Below, in pieces: positions 8,213 through 16,855 of a DNA stretch of 40,215 nucleotides (position 1 is its first letter; every line of letters starts with the position of its first letter). A program made the translations under genes and the position numbers. The DNA is from Planctomycetota bacterium. GTDB taxonomy: Bacteria; Planctomycetota; Planctomycetia; Gemmatales; Gemmataceae. Below the pieces are notes generated by a model. That model worked only from the letters and a program-made list of their open reading frames with translations. It made no database searches and was not told where the DNA came from. The stretch is taken from positions 1 to 40,215 of the forward strand of contig JAJXWW010000135.1 of the NCBI GenBank assembly GCA_021781415.1, given 5' to 3'.

Positions 8213-11035
8213 CTAGCGCCAGGAGAAAACGCTGAACAGATTCGAGTAATCGTCCGTCCACACGCCCACGGAGTCGAGGTCCGGCCAATCGTTTTCTGGC
8301 TCTAAAGGAAACCATTGTGAGGGGCGCTTGCAGAATTCGTCGTTCAGTAGATTTCGCATCATCATCCCGGCGGCGGCAAAACTCGTGTTGTTGTCCGGCC
8401 ACAGCGAGACCGGCCACATCGAGAGGAGCGCGTCGGCGCGGCGATCTTCCCAATCGTTCAGATCGAGCAACTTTTGCAGTCGTTCCTTGCGACGCGACAA
8501 AATCACCCAGGTCGAACTGTATTTGCCAAATAGGGAAGGTGTACCATCGTCGTCTTGACGCAAATCGTTCTGATATACAGCCGATAGGCCGCGCTCCTGC
8601 ATCAGATTGTACAGCACCGGCTTGAGGTCGAGATAGCGGTTGGAGATGTGGAAGCACAACAAGCCGTCGTCGCTCATCTTGTCGAGATAAACTTGCATCG
8701 CCTCGCTGGTGATGAGGTGGACGGGGATGGCATCGGAGCTAAAGGCATCGACGACAATTACGCCGTACTTTTGCGATTCTTCTAGTTGTTTTTTCTCCAT
8801 TGTCAGGCGCGCGTCGCCCAGCACCAGGTCTAGCTTCGCGCCGCGTTTGCGCGCATCTTGAACGTAAGTGAAGAACGGGAACGGTTCGTTGTCGCCCGGA
8901 TCGAACGAGAAGCGCTTTACAATCGGGTCGATGTCGTAAAAGGTTAGGTTTTGGTCGGGACGGGCATAGCAGGCCATCGTGCCGGTGCCGAGACCAATGA
9001 CGGCGAGGTTCATCTTGTCGGCGGGAGTGTCCTCGCCGTTGTATTGCATCATCACCGCGCCGATGGGGCCAGTTCGATGGTAGTAGCTCAACGGCTGATC
9101 GCGACGATCGAGCGGTGAAAGGAATTGCATGCCGTGCAGGGTCGTGCCGTGGTAGAGACGGCGCAGGTCGAATTGTTCGCGTCGATAGGAGAACGATGTA
9201 TCCACGATCTTGAGAACGCCGAAGAAACTGCGTTCTTGATGGGTCACGCTATCGTTAAAGATGTCGCAAAAACCGGCGGAGAGAAGGACGGCCCCGACGC
9301 CGAGGCCGAAGCGCAACGGGCGTTCGACGAACGTGTAACCCAAGACAATCGGCACGCCAAAGCCGAGGATGGCGACAAATCGTTTCACATCGAGATGCAG
9401 CAAGCCGCCGAGCTGCTCCACGCGCGGATAGATCGCCTTGGATACCAAGCCCCACGAGAGTCCGACGAACAGTAGTCCCAAGCCCAAGGGCAACGCGAGA
9501 TCCATCCAATTATCGACATTTCTTTGCTTGGCGCGAAGAATGCCGAGCGCGCCGAGGGCGATCCCCAGGCCCAACGCCGACGCCTGCCATATCCACGGTC
9601 CCGTAGCGATTTCGCCGAACGAGAGGTTCTTATCGGCGATGCGCAGCCCGATCAGCCCTCCTCCAATCAGCACAAAACAGCAGGCCAGGGCGAGATCGAA
9701 TCGTCGGCTCCAAACGCTCTCCTTGAAGGGACTTAGAGGAGGTGCCAGAAAGCACGCCAACATCAGCGCCAGCGGATACTCGGTAAGGTCGCGGAAGATT
9801 AGCGGCGCGGCCAAGGCGTTGAACAAACCTCCGAACACACCACCCACGGACATCCACAAGAAGTATGCGGTCAAATGTTTGGGGGCGGGACGATCTCGAG
9901 CCAACTCGCCGTGACAAACCATCGCCGCCACGAAGAGCGTGGACAGATGCAGGGACAAACTCCAAGCGATCCAATTGTTCCGCGTCGTCAAACCCGAAAG
10001 CATGAAGAACAGCTGTCCCAGCACCAACAGCGGCACGACGAGAATCATCGCCTTGTGGACCCATTGCGGGACGCGCGAGTAGACGATGATGAAGCTCAGG
10101 AGATACAGGGCTAGCGGCGTGACCCACAACAGGGGGATGGCGGCAATATCGGTGGTGATATAGGTCGTCGCTCCGAGCATGAGACTCGACGGGACGAACC
10201 CCAAAGCCACCCAACGCAGCACCCGCAGCCAAGTCACCGGGCCAGAAAGCGTCGGAACGTCCTGCGTCGTTGGCTTCTCGAAATCGGCGTGCGGACGACT
10301 CAAGTCCTGCCATTGCCGTCGTCTGCCGCCGCGAATGTCGTGTTTGCTCGCTCGAATCGCATCCGAGGGTTCACTTGCGACTTCGTCCCTGCGCGTCTCG
10401 GCTTGCGCGGTCGATTCGGCATGGGTTGGCGACTGCCAGAGGAAGATGCCGCATGTCGCCGTCAGCAGGGCTAGGAGTCCGTAGCCGATCGTCCAATCGA
10501 AACTCTGCTGCCCCAATCGCAGATAGCGCTCGACGATCAGCGGATAGCAGATTAACGCGAGCATGCTGCCGAAGTTGCTTGCGCCATAGAGGAAGTACGG
10601 ATCTTCGGCGGACGGGTGGGAGGTATTGGCGAACCATTTCTGAAGCAGCGGAGCGCTGGCGCTGACCACGAACATCGGTATCCCAACGGTCAGCGACAAG
10701 AGCAGCAACAGGCTATAGACGGGATTCTCACCGCCTTTGATGAGATCGCGGTTGACGGCCAAGGGCAAGAAGAAGAAGGGAACCACGAGGAGAACGAGGT
10801 GCAACACGGCCTGCTTGCGCGCGCCCAACAGCGAGGTGCTGAAATGGGCGTAGGCGTAGCCGACCAGCAGTACGGCTTGGAAGAACACCATGCAGGTGTT
10901 CCAGACCGCCGGGGTTCCGCCCAAGAGTGGCGTGATCATTTTGCCGATCATCGGCTCGATCATGAAGAGGAGCAAAGCGCTGGTGAACAGCGTGAAAGCG
11001 AAGACGAACAACACGGCAGCGAGGGAGCGGTTCAA
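8213..11035 (-). CDS. Fused MFS-type membrane protein / spermidine-synthase-like protein
   Basis: A 940-residue membrane protein. The first ~570 residues hold many hydrophobic helices, with a hydrophilic loop at about residues 205-265. The C-terminal third is a Rossmann-fold spermidine-synthase-like domain: VIGLGTGTMACYA binds the nucleotide, then YDIDP, LVLGDARL and VVDAFSSDAIPVHL. Such fusions are common in planctomycetes; whether they make polyamines or methylate or transport something is unknown, and no decarboxylase or polyamine gene lies nearby. The start codon is TTG at 11033-11035, supported by a GGGAGGT ribosome site five bases away (11041-11047). It is transcribed away from the Uma2 gene. 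Domain assignment is firm, function is not. Confidence 0.85.
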   Translation of the reverse strand: MNRSLAAVLFVFAFTLFTSALLLFMIEPMIGKMITPLLGGTPAVWNTCMVFFQAVLLVGYAYAHFSTSLLGARKQAVLHLVLLVVPFFFLPLAVNRDLIKGGENPVYSLLLLLSLTVGIPMFVVSASAPLLQKWFANTSHPSAEDPYFLYGASNFGSMLALICYPLIVERYLRLGQQSFDWTIGYGLLALLTATCGIFLWQSPTHAESTAQAETRRDEVASEPSDAIRASKHDIRGGRRRQWQDLSRPHADFEKPTTQDVPTLSGPVTWLRVLRWVALGFVPSSLMLGATTYITTDIAAIPLLWVTPLALYLLSFIIVYSRVPQWVHKAMILVVPLLVLGQLFFMLSGLTTRNNWIAWSLSLHLSTLFVAAMVCHGELARDRPAPKHLTAYFLWMSVGGVFGGLFNALAAPLIFRDLTEYPLALMLACFLAPPLSPFKESVWSRRFDLALACCFVLIGGGLIGLRIADKNLSFGEIATGPWIWQASALGLGIALGALGILRAKQRNVDNWMDLALPLGLGLLFVGLSWGLVSKAIYPRVEQLGGLLHLDVKRFVAILGFGVPIVLGYTFVERPLRFGLGVGAVLLSAGFCDIFNDSVTHQERSFFGVLKIVDTSFSYRREQFDLRRLYHGTTLHGMQFLSPLDRRDQPLSYYHRTGPIGAVMMQYNGEDTPADKMNLAVIGLGTGTMACYARPDQNLTFYDIDPIVKRFSFDPGDNEPFPFFTYVQDARKRGAKLDLVLGDARLTMEKKQLEESQKYGVIVVDAFSSDAIPVHLITSEAMQVYLDKMSDDGLLCFHISNRYLDLKPVLYNLMQERGLSAVYQNDLRQDDDGTPSLFGKYSSTWVILSRRKERLQKLLDLNDWEDRRADALLSMWPVSLWPDNNTSFAAAGMMMRNLLNDEFCKRPSQWFPLEPENDWPDLDSVGVWTDDYSNLFSVFSWR

Positions 11036-11194
11036 GGTGTACCTCCCTGGGATGGAGATTCGGTCGTATCTTCACCTGTTTCTATCAAAACGAACGGGCG
11101 AAAGCGAGTCGCCTGCCGAGAGATTGCACTTTCCTCCCGCGTCGAAACGCGGCTATATTACCTCTGAATCTCACTCGGATTAGGAGGTAAACCG

Positions 11195-11941
11195 ATGTCC
11201 AGTACGTCTGTGCCGCGCAAACTCATCGACGTGAGCTACGCCGAGTATGCGCGGGAGTATTTGCGCAACCTCGGCATGGAACATCACATGGAAGCGACCG
11301 GACAAGCCACCCAGCGGAAGATCACGCTGGAAAGCCTCGACCTCGTTCACGCGCGACGACCGGACGTGCAAATCTTCAACGAGTTGCTCGTTCAGTATCC
11401 CCGTCCCGGACAAAAGAAGCCCGGCCAGGTCGTGCCCGACAATATGGTGGTCCTCCACGACGAACCGATCGAAGCGGACGGTAGCTTCAACGTGCCCACC
11501 CAAGATGCCGAGCCGTTTTGGATGCTGGAATACGTTTCCAAAAGTAACAAGCGCAAGGACTACGACGATAACTACGACAAGTATGAGAAAGAGTTGAAAG
11601 TCCCGTACTATCTGACATTTTATCCCGACGAGCAAGAACTGACGCTGTATCATCTCAAGGGCAAACGCTACGTCTCGGTCAAGCCCAACGCCGAAGGACG
11701 CTATGCGATCCCAGAGCTGGACTTGGAGCTGGCGTTGCTGGACCGATGGGTGCGTTATTGGTATCGGGGCAAACTGTTACCGCTGCCGGCCGAGCTGCAA
11801 GCGGACCTCGATGTGGCACGTCTGCAAGCGAAGGAGGAGCGCCTGCGCGCCGAGAATGCCGAGCAACGCGCCAAGAATGCCGAGCAACGGGCCAAGGCAC
11901 TCGAACGAGAATTGGAAGAGTTGCGACGACGCTTGAAGTGA
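11195..11941 (+). CDS. Uma2/DUF820 family PD-(D/E)xK endonuclease-like protein with coiled-coil tail
   Basis: A 248-residue Uma2 (DUF820) protein, a PD-(D/E)xK nuclease-fold family multiplied in planctomycetes and cyanobacteria; its role is poorly known. Fold landmarks are RRPDVQIF (acidic position), FWMLEYVSKSNKRKDY (the E-x-S/K core) and VPYYLTFYPDEQELTLY. From about residue 205 the protein becomes a charged coiled coil with repeated AENAEQRAKNAEQRAK units, encoded by near-identical DNA repeats that could expand or contract. The ATG follows a strong AGGAGGT site (11182-11188). A TATATT at 11154-11159 could be a -10 element, but no good -35 accompanies it. Confidence 0.85.
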   Translation: MSSTSVPRKLIDVSYAEYAREYLRNLGMEHHMEATGQATQRKITLESLDLVHARRPDVQIFNELLVQYPRPGQKKPGQVVPDNMVVLHDEPIEADGSFNVPTQDAEPFWMLEYVSKSNKRKDYDDNYDKYEKELKVPYYLTFYPDEQELTLYHLKGKRYVSVKPNAEGRYAIPELDLELALLDRWVRYWYRGKLLPLPAELQADLDVARLQAKEERLRAENAEQRAKNAEQRAKALERELEELRRRLK

Positions 11942-12029
11942 CAAACCAGAGCGGACGAGAAAGGCACGGCTCGACGTCCGATTGAGAGGACGCGCTTGCC
12001 GCCGACCGTTTTCTCGGTATGGCGAGCCG

Positions 12030-12057
12030 TTGCAACTTGTGGGGCACTTCTTATAAT
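12030..12057 (+). promoter_or_regulatory. Sigma70-type promoter for the ffh-tyrS gene run
   Basis: TTGCAA at 12030-12035 and a perfect TATAAT at 12052-12057 are separated by 16 bases. They lie 40 bases before the ffh start codon, giving a short leader. This is the best promoter-like sequence seen in the window and fits a highly expressed housekeeping operon. Confidence 0.6.
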
Positions 12058-12097
12058 AAGGGGCTTACCCGATAGGCCGGGGTGCAGAGGCGAGGCT

Positions 12098-13549
12098 ATG
12101 TTTGAAGGTATTCAACGCAATCTGAGCGAAGCCCTGAAAAAGCTACGCGGACGCGGACGCATCACCGAAGCCAACGTCCGCGACGCCATGCAGGAAGTCC
12201 GCCGCGCGCTGCTCGATGCCGACGTCAATTACACCGTCGCCAACGACTTCGTGAAGCGCGTCACCGAGCGCTCCATCGGCCAGCAAGTGCTGCGCACGCT
12301 CGATCCCAGCGAACAGATCTTCAAGATCGTTTACGACGAACTCGTCGCCCTGATGGGTCCGGTTGACACCGGCTTCCCTTTCGCCAAGGATCGACCGACC
12401 GTCATCATGCTGTGCGGTCTTCAGGGGCAGGGTAAGACGACCACGGCCGGCAAGTTGGCCCTCACGCTGCGGGAACGAGGCCGTAAGCCGATGCTCGTCG
12501 CCGCCGACTTGCAGCGTCCCGCCGCCGTCGATCAGCTGAAGGTACTCGGCGAACAGATCGGTGTGCCGGTCTACAGCGAATCGCCCCCCGTCAATCCCGT
12601 CGATGTCTGCCGTCGCGCGCTCGATCACGCCAAAAAGAATCTCCTCGATACCGTGATTCTCGATACCGCCGGTCGGCTTCACGTCGATGAAATGCCGATG
12701 GACGAGTTGCGTCAGATCGACCGCCATTGCCGGCCCGATCAGGTGTTTTTCGTCTGCGACGCCATGACCGGCCAAGACGCCGTCAACAGCGCCAAAGCGT
12801 TCAACGAGGCGCTCGATCTCAATGGCGTTATCCTCACCAAGATGGACGGCGATGCACGCGGCGGGGCGGCGTTGTCGATCAAGTCCGTGGCGCAAGTGCC
12901 GATCAAGTTTATCGGCGTCGGCGAGAAGCTCGACCGTTTGGAAGAGTTCCGCCCCGAAGGGATGGCCCAGCGCATCCTCGGTCAGGGCGACATTTTGTCG
13001 CTGGTCGAAAAAGTGGCTTCGGTCCAGCAGCAGATCAGCGAAGAAGAACGGCTGGAGCAGCAGCGCAAGCTGGAGAAGGGCGACTTCACGCTCGACGACT
13101 TCCGCAAGCAGTTCGAGCAGATGAAGAAGATGGGACCGATCAAGGATCTTCTCGGCAGCATGCCCGGCATGAGCGAGATGATCCCCGAAGACGAAGACCC
13201 CGAAAAATCGTTCGCGCGCATTCAGGGCATGATCGACTCGATGACGAAGGAAGAGCGGCGCAATCCCGACGTTATCGACATCAATCGTCGCCGTCGCATC
13301 GCCGCCGGCAGCGGGACGGAACCCCCTGAAATCAAGCAATTTCTCGCACAATTCACTCAGATGCGCGAGGTGATGCGCAAGATGGCTCAGATGAGCATTT
13401 GGGAGCGCGTCAAGATGGTTACGGGCATGGGGCAAAAGGGAGCCTTCATGCCGGGAGCGAAGGTATTTAATAAAAAGGGTGATACGGGACATCGCAAGAG
13501 TCCCAAAGAGCGTGCAAAGGAACGGAAGAATAAGCGTAAACGACGATAG
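12098..13549 (+). CDS. ffh: Signal recognition particle protein Ffh (SRP54)
   Basis: GTPase of the signal recognition particle; binds 4.5S RNA and signal sequences and delivers ribosomes to FtsY. The 483-residue protein starts at MFEGIQRNLS, the usual Ffh start; the frame is open further upstream, but that part is not SRP-like and would run across the promoter. The NG domain shows the P-loop GLQGQGKT (107-114), DTAGR (189-193) and TKMDGDARGG (247-256). The methionine-rich M domain follows from about residue 320 (GSMPGMSEM, MREVMRKMAQM). A lysine/arginine-rich tail ends the protein. It is followed by rpsP, trmD and rplS, a conserved bacterial order. A repeat hairpin fills the ffh-rpsP gap. Confidence 0.97.
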   Translation: MFEGIQRNLSEALKKLRGRGRITEANVRDAMQEVRRALLDADVNYTVANDFVKRVTERSIGQQVLRTLDPSEQIFKIVYDELVALMGPVDTGFPFAKDRPTVIMLCGLQGQGKTTTAGKLALTLRERGRKPMLVAADLQRPAAVDQLKVLGEQIGVPVYSESPPVNPVDVCRRALDHAKKNLLDTVILDTAGRLHVDEMPMDELRQIDRHCRPDQVFFVCDAMTGQDAVNSAKAFNEALDLNGVILTKMDGDARGGAALSIKSVAQVPIKFIGVGEKLDRLEEFRPEGMAQRILGQGDILSLVEKVASVQQQISEEERLEQQRKLEKGDFTLDDFRKQFEQMKKMGPIKDLLGSMPGMSEMIPEDEDPEKSFARIQGMIDSMTKEERRNPDVIDINRRRRIAAGSGTEPPEIKQFLAQFTQMREVMRKMAQMSIWERVKMVTGMGQKGAFMPGAKVFNKKGDTGHRKSPKERAKERKNKRKRR

Positions 13550-13558
13550 AGTATTTCA

Positions 13559-13613
13559 GAGCGGAGGGCGTCAGCCCCCTGAGTTTCGCTCAGGGGGCTA
13601 ACGCCCCCCGCTC
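13559..13613. repeat. Inverted pair of the palindromic repeat between ffh and rpsP
   Basis: Two opposed copies of the element found at 24-50 and 3061-3159 form a long hairpin: arms 13559-13583 and 13589-13613 pair over 25 positions with two mismatches, around the loop TTTCG. It sits just before the rpsP ribosome site, where it could reduce readthrough or stabilise the upstream transcript. There is no T-run. Confidence 0.8.
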
Positions 13614-13645
13614 GGTAAAGACGGAAACCCCAGAAAGGTGAAATC

Positions 13646-13945
13646 GTGGCTGTTCGTATTCGCATGAAACGGATGGGGCGCAAGCATCGCCCCTACTATC
13701 GCATTGTGGCCATTGATGGACGCCAGCCGCGCGACGGGCGCGTCATCGAAGAACTCGGCTCCTACGATCCGATGGTCAAGAACACCGACGAGCGCGTCAA
13801 GCTGAAGCTGGATCGCGTCGATTATTGGACGAGCGTTGGCGCGCAGCCCTCGGACAACGTCGCGGTGTTGGTCAAGAAATTTCGAAAGAAGGCACAGAAA
13901 CAAGCGACGGCCGCCGCCGAGGCACCGGCTGCTCCGACCGCCTAA
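13646..13945 (+). CDS. rpsP: 30S ribosomal protein bS16
   Basis: Small-subunit protein needed for 16S rRNA folding. The 99-residue sequence opens with the diagnostic VRIRMKRMGRKHRPYYRIV and has the usual ELGSYDPM segment; an alanine-rich tail extends past the core. The start is GTG at 13646 with an AAAGGTG ribosome site at 13634-13640. It is followed six bases later by trmD, the normal arrangement. Confidence 0.97.
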   Translation: MAVRIRMKRMGRKHRPYYRIVAIDGRQPRDGRVIEELGSYDPMVKNTDERVKLKLDRVDYWTSVGAQPSDNVAVLVKKFRKKAQKQATAAAEAPAAPTA

Positions 13946-13951
13946 TATGCC

Positions 13952-14701
13952 ATGCGTTTCGACGTTCTGACGCTGTTTCCGGAGATCTTTCAAGGCTATC
14001 TGACGCAGAGCCTTTTGAAGTTGGCGCTTCAAAACGGCCTCGTCGAGATTCACCTGTGGAATATCCGCGATTGGGCGCGAGGCAAGCATAAGAGCGTCGA
14101 TGACCGCCCGTTTGGCGGTGGTCCGGGCATGGTGTTGATGCCCGAACCGATCTTTGCCGCCGTCGAAGCCGTCCGCGCTCAGACGACCGAATCGGGTTTG
14201 CCGATCCTGCTGACGCCGACCGGCGAACGGCTAACGCAACCTCTGGTAAAAGAGCTGTCGCAACAGCGGCGGCTTTTGTTATTGTGCGGCCGTTACGAGG
14301 GCTTCGACGAGCGCATTCGCTTGGGGCTTCGGCCGCGCGAAGTGTCCATCGGCGATTTTGTGTGCAATGGCGGCGAGGTGCCCGCCATGGTGCTGATCGA
14401 CACGATGATACGATATGTTCCCGGCGTGTTGGGCGATCCGGAGAGTTTGGCCGAGGAGTCGCACAACGCTCCCGGCCGTTTGGAGTACCCGCAATACACT
14501 CGGCCTCGCGTTTTTCGCGGCATGGCCGTGCCCGACGTACTGCTGAGCGGAGATCATGGAGCCGTGGCCCGCTGGCGACAGGAGCAATCGTCGCTCCGGA
14601 GTAGGCGGCCTCGGATCGAATGCGAACCAACATCAACGACGAGTGAAAGGGATAATCATGAAGAATCGATTGATCGCCCAGGTGGAGGAATCGGGGCTTA
14701 A
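13952..14701 (+). CDS. trmD: tRNA (guanine-N1)-methyltransferase TrmD
   Basis: SPOUT-class methyltransferase that makes m1G37 in tRNAs and prevents frameshifting. Of 249 residues, the first ~215 are clearly Trm[13 protein letters not shown] at the start, [12 protein letters not shown], and the trefoil-knot segments [13 protein letters not shown] and [11 protein letters not shown] that bind S-adenosylmethionine. The C-terminal ~30 residues are arginine- and serine-rich and do not look like the family. They are encoded over the rplS ribosome site and overlap the rplS start by 44 bases. This may be a real long overlap or an unconserved extension after loss of an earlier stop. Confidence 0.95.
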   Translation: MRFDVLTLFPEIFQGYLTQSLLKLALQNGLVEIHLWNIRDWARGKHKSVDDRPFGGGPGMVLMPEPIFAAVEAVRAQTTESGLPILLTPTGERLTQPLVKELSQQRRLLLLCGRYEGFDERIRLGLRPREVSIGDFVCNGGEVPAMVLIDTMIRYVPGVLGDPESLAEESHNAPGRLEYPQYTRPRVFRGMAVPDVLLSGDHGAVARWRQEQSSLRSRRPRIECEPTSTTSERDNHEESIDRPGGGIGA

Positions 14702-15068
14702 AAAAGAAGTCCCACAATTTGAGATCGGCGATACTGTCGATGTTCATCAGCGGATTCTCGAAGGCCAAAAAGAGCGCGTGCAGGTGTTCAGCGGCGTGGT
14801 CATCGCCCGCAGCGGAGAAGGCATGCGCTCTATGTTCACCGTTCGCCGCATCGTGCAGGGCGAGGGAGTGGAACGGCAATTCCCGCTGCATTCGCCCAGG
14901 ATCTCCAAGATCGAGGTGAAGCGAACCGGACGAGTCCGCCGCGCCAAATTGTACTACCTGCGCGATCGGGTCGGTAAGGCGACGCGCTTGCGCGAGCGCA
15001 AGCCCAAGAACGAGGCCGCCACGAAAAAATCTTCTCGGGCGAAGGCCAAGGCGTCGACGACGGCTTAA
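14658..15068 (+). CDS. rplS: 50S ribosomal protein bL19
   Basis: Large-subunit protein at the 30S-50S interface. The start is ATG 14658 ([10 protein letters not shown]) with AAAGGGA upstream; an earlier in-frame ATG at 14556 would give a non-L19 extension lying inside trmD. The 136-residue protein shows the L19 core: [55 protein letters not shown] and [18 protein letters not shown]. It has a lysine/alanine-rich tail. It overlaps the end of trmD, and its stop codon shares a base with the next start (TAATG). Confidence 0.96.
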   Translation: MKNRLIAQVEESGLKKEVPQFEIGDTVDVHQRILEGQKERVQVFSGVVIARSGEGMRSMFTVRRIVQGEGVERQFPLHSPRISKIEVKRTGRVRRAKLYYLRDRVGKATRLRERKPKNEAATKKSSRAKAKASTTA

Positions 15069-15502
15069 TGTTTCGTTCGGGGTGTGCCATGCCCCTTGAG
15101 TCGGCGAAAAAACCGTGGTGGCGGCGCTGGTTTGGGACTCGTTCCGAACGCGCCGCTGCGCGCTTTCTTCGCCGGCTCGGCTTTCGCATCTTGGCGCGAA
15201 ACTATGTTTGTCCGCACGGCGAACTCGATCTGATCGCGCTCGACGGACGTTGCATCGTGTTCGTCGAGGTACGCTCCACCGGCTCCGACGACCTCGACCG
15301 TCCCGCCGCCTCCGTGGACGACGCCAAACAGCGCCGATTGACTCGCCTCGCCGTCTGTTACTTGCAGGAACACCACCTTCTCGAATGCGCCGCGCGCTTC
15401 GATGTCCTCGCGCTCAGCTGGCCCGAAGATCGAAGCGAACCGCGCATCGTCCACTTTCGACATGCCTTCGATGCGGTCGGTCGATTCCAAATGTATAACT
15501 AA
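15068..15502 (+). CDS. YraN/UPF0102 family endonuclease-like protein
   Basis: Member of UPF0102 (YraN), a small family with a restriction-endonuclease-like fold, often encoded near rplS and ribosome-related genes; its role is uncertain. Typical features are RSERAAARFLRRLGFRILARNY, then the nuclease-like core GELDLIALDGRCIVFVEVRS, and KQRRLTRLAVCYL. The first ATG (15068) overlaps the rplS stop as TAATG, suggesting translational coupling; a second ATG at 15089 would remove seven residues and is also possible. Length is 144 residues, slightly above the family's usual ~120. Confidence 0.85.
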   Translation: MFRSGCAMPLESAKKPWWRRWFGTRSERAAARFLRRLGFRILARNYVCPHGELDLIALDGRCIVFVEVRSTGSDDLDRPAASVDDAKQRRLTRLAVCYLQEHHLLECAARFDVLALSWPEDRSEPRIVHFRHAFDAVGRFQMYN

Positions 15503-15526
15503 AACCATTCCCCGTGGAGAACGGTC

Positions 15527-16771
15527 GTGAAGAGTGTCGCCGAGCAGTTGGAGATCGTGCGTCGCGGCGCGGAGCAGATCGTGCCGGAAGCCGAGCTGGT
15601 GCGCAAACTCGAACGCAGCGTACAGACCGGCAGGCCGCTGCGCGTCAAGTACGGAATCGACCCGACGGGCATCGACGTACACTTGGGCCATACGGTGCCG
15701 CTGCGCAAGCTGAGAGTCTTTCAAGAATTAGGCCATCGAGCGGTCCTCATTATCGGCAACTACACGGCCCTCGTCGGCGATCCCAGCGGGCGCGACCAGA
15801 CGCGCGCCCGCTTGACGCCGGAGCAGGTCGCCGCCAACGCGCGCGATTATCTCAAGCAAGTCAGCAAGGTTATCCATATCGACCGAGCCGAAGTCGTTCA
15901 TAACGGCGATTGGTTCGGCAAGATGAGCTTTCTGGACGTATTGGCCCTGACGAGCAAGATCACCGTGCAGCGCATGTTGGAGCGCGACGACTTCACCAAA
16001 CGCTTTCGCGCGGAACCCTCGATTCCAATCTACTTGCACGAGTGTCTTTATCCTCTGATGCAAGGGCACGACAGCGTGGCGATTCACGCCGATATCGAAC
16101 TGGGCGGTAGCGAGCAGTTGTTCAATCTGATGGTCGGGCGGCGTTTGCAAGAAGACGCGGGGCAAGAACCGCAGGTGTGCCTGACGCTGCCGATTCTGCG
16201 CGGTCTCGACGGCGAACGGCGCATGGGTAAAAGTTTGGGCAATTACGTCGGTGTCGGCGATTCCGCATACGATCAATTCGCCAAAACCATGAGCATTCCC
16301 GATGCGCTGATGCGCGAATGGCTCACGCTGTTGACCGACCGTCCGGCAGACGAGATCGCTCGGTTGGCGGATGCCCAAGCAACCCATCCGCGCGAAGCCA
16401 AGATGACCCTGGCCGGCGACATCGTTCGTTTCTATCACGGCGAGGCGGCGGGAGTCGAGGCGGCGTCGGAATGGATCAAGCGCAACACCAACAAACAAGA
16501 CCCTTCCGAGATACCCGAAGTGTCTTTGTCGCCCGCCGAGCTGAGCGACGGCAAAATGCCGGTCTCGAAACTGTTGGTGGCGCTGCAACTGGCACCGAGC
16601 AATAAAGAAGCGCGGCGACTCATTCAGGGCGGTGGCGTGACCATTGGTCCCGAACGCGAAAAAGTCACCGATGTCAACGCCACGGCGACGGTCGCATCCG
16701 GCCTCATCGTCCGCGTCGGCAACCGCAAAGTGGTGCGCGTCCGTGTTCACGAATCCAGCGAAGGCCGATAA
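15527..16771 (+). CDS. tyrS: Tyrosyl-tRNA synthetase
   Basis: Class I aminoacyl-tRNA synthetase charging tRNA-Tyr. The 414-residue protein carries the HIGH-type signature HLGH (52-55, in GIDPTGIDVHLGHTVPLR) and the KMSKS-type signature RMGKS at about 231-235. A C-terminal S4 RNA-binding domain begins near residue 345 (PVSKLLVALQLAPSNKEARR). The start is GTG 15527. It lies 24 bases after the yraN-like gene and ends the ffh-led run. Confidence 0.95.
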   Translation: MKSVAEQLEIVRRGAEQIVPEAELVRKLERSVQTGRPLRVKYGIDPTGIDVHLGHTVPLRKLRVFQELGHRAVLIIGNYTALVGDPSGRDQTRARLTPEQVAANARDYLKQVSKVIHIDRAEVVHNGDWFGKMSFLDVLALTSKITVQRMLERDDFTKRFRAEPSIPIYLHECLYPLMQGHDSVAIHADIELGGSEQLFNLMVGRRLQEDAGQEPQVCLTLPILRGLDGERRMGKSLGNYVGVGDSAYDQFAKTMSIPDALMREWLTLLTDRPADEIARLADAQATHPREAKMTLAGDIVRFYHGEAAGVEAASEWIKRNTNKQDPSEIPEVSLSPAELSDGKMPVSKLLVALQLAPSNKEARRLIQGGGVTIGPEREKVTDVNATATVASGLIVRVGNRKVVRVRVHESSEGR

Positions 16772-16855
16772 AGATCGAAAGATGTCGAACGAATAGAGGG
16801 ATAACGGTCGCCACCATTCGTCGGGCGCGACTTTCGTTCATTCAGGAGATGGATC

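Noticed and set aside
12143..13492. Long open frame on the minus strand opposite ffh
   Set aside because: It is a high-GC shadow of the certain ffh gene; its translation is histidine/leucine-rich and resembles no family.
15728..16750. Minus-strand 340-codon frame opposite tyrS
   Set aside because: Antisense shadow of a motif-complete tyrosyl-tRNA synthetase.
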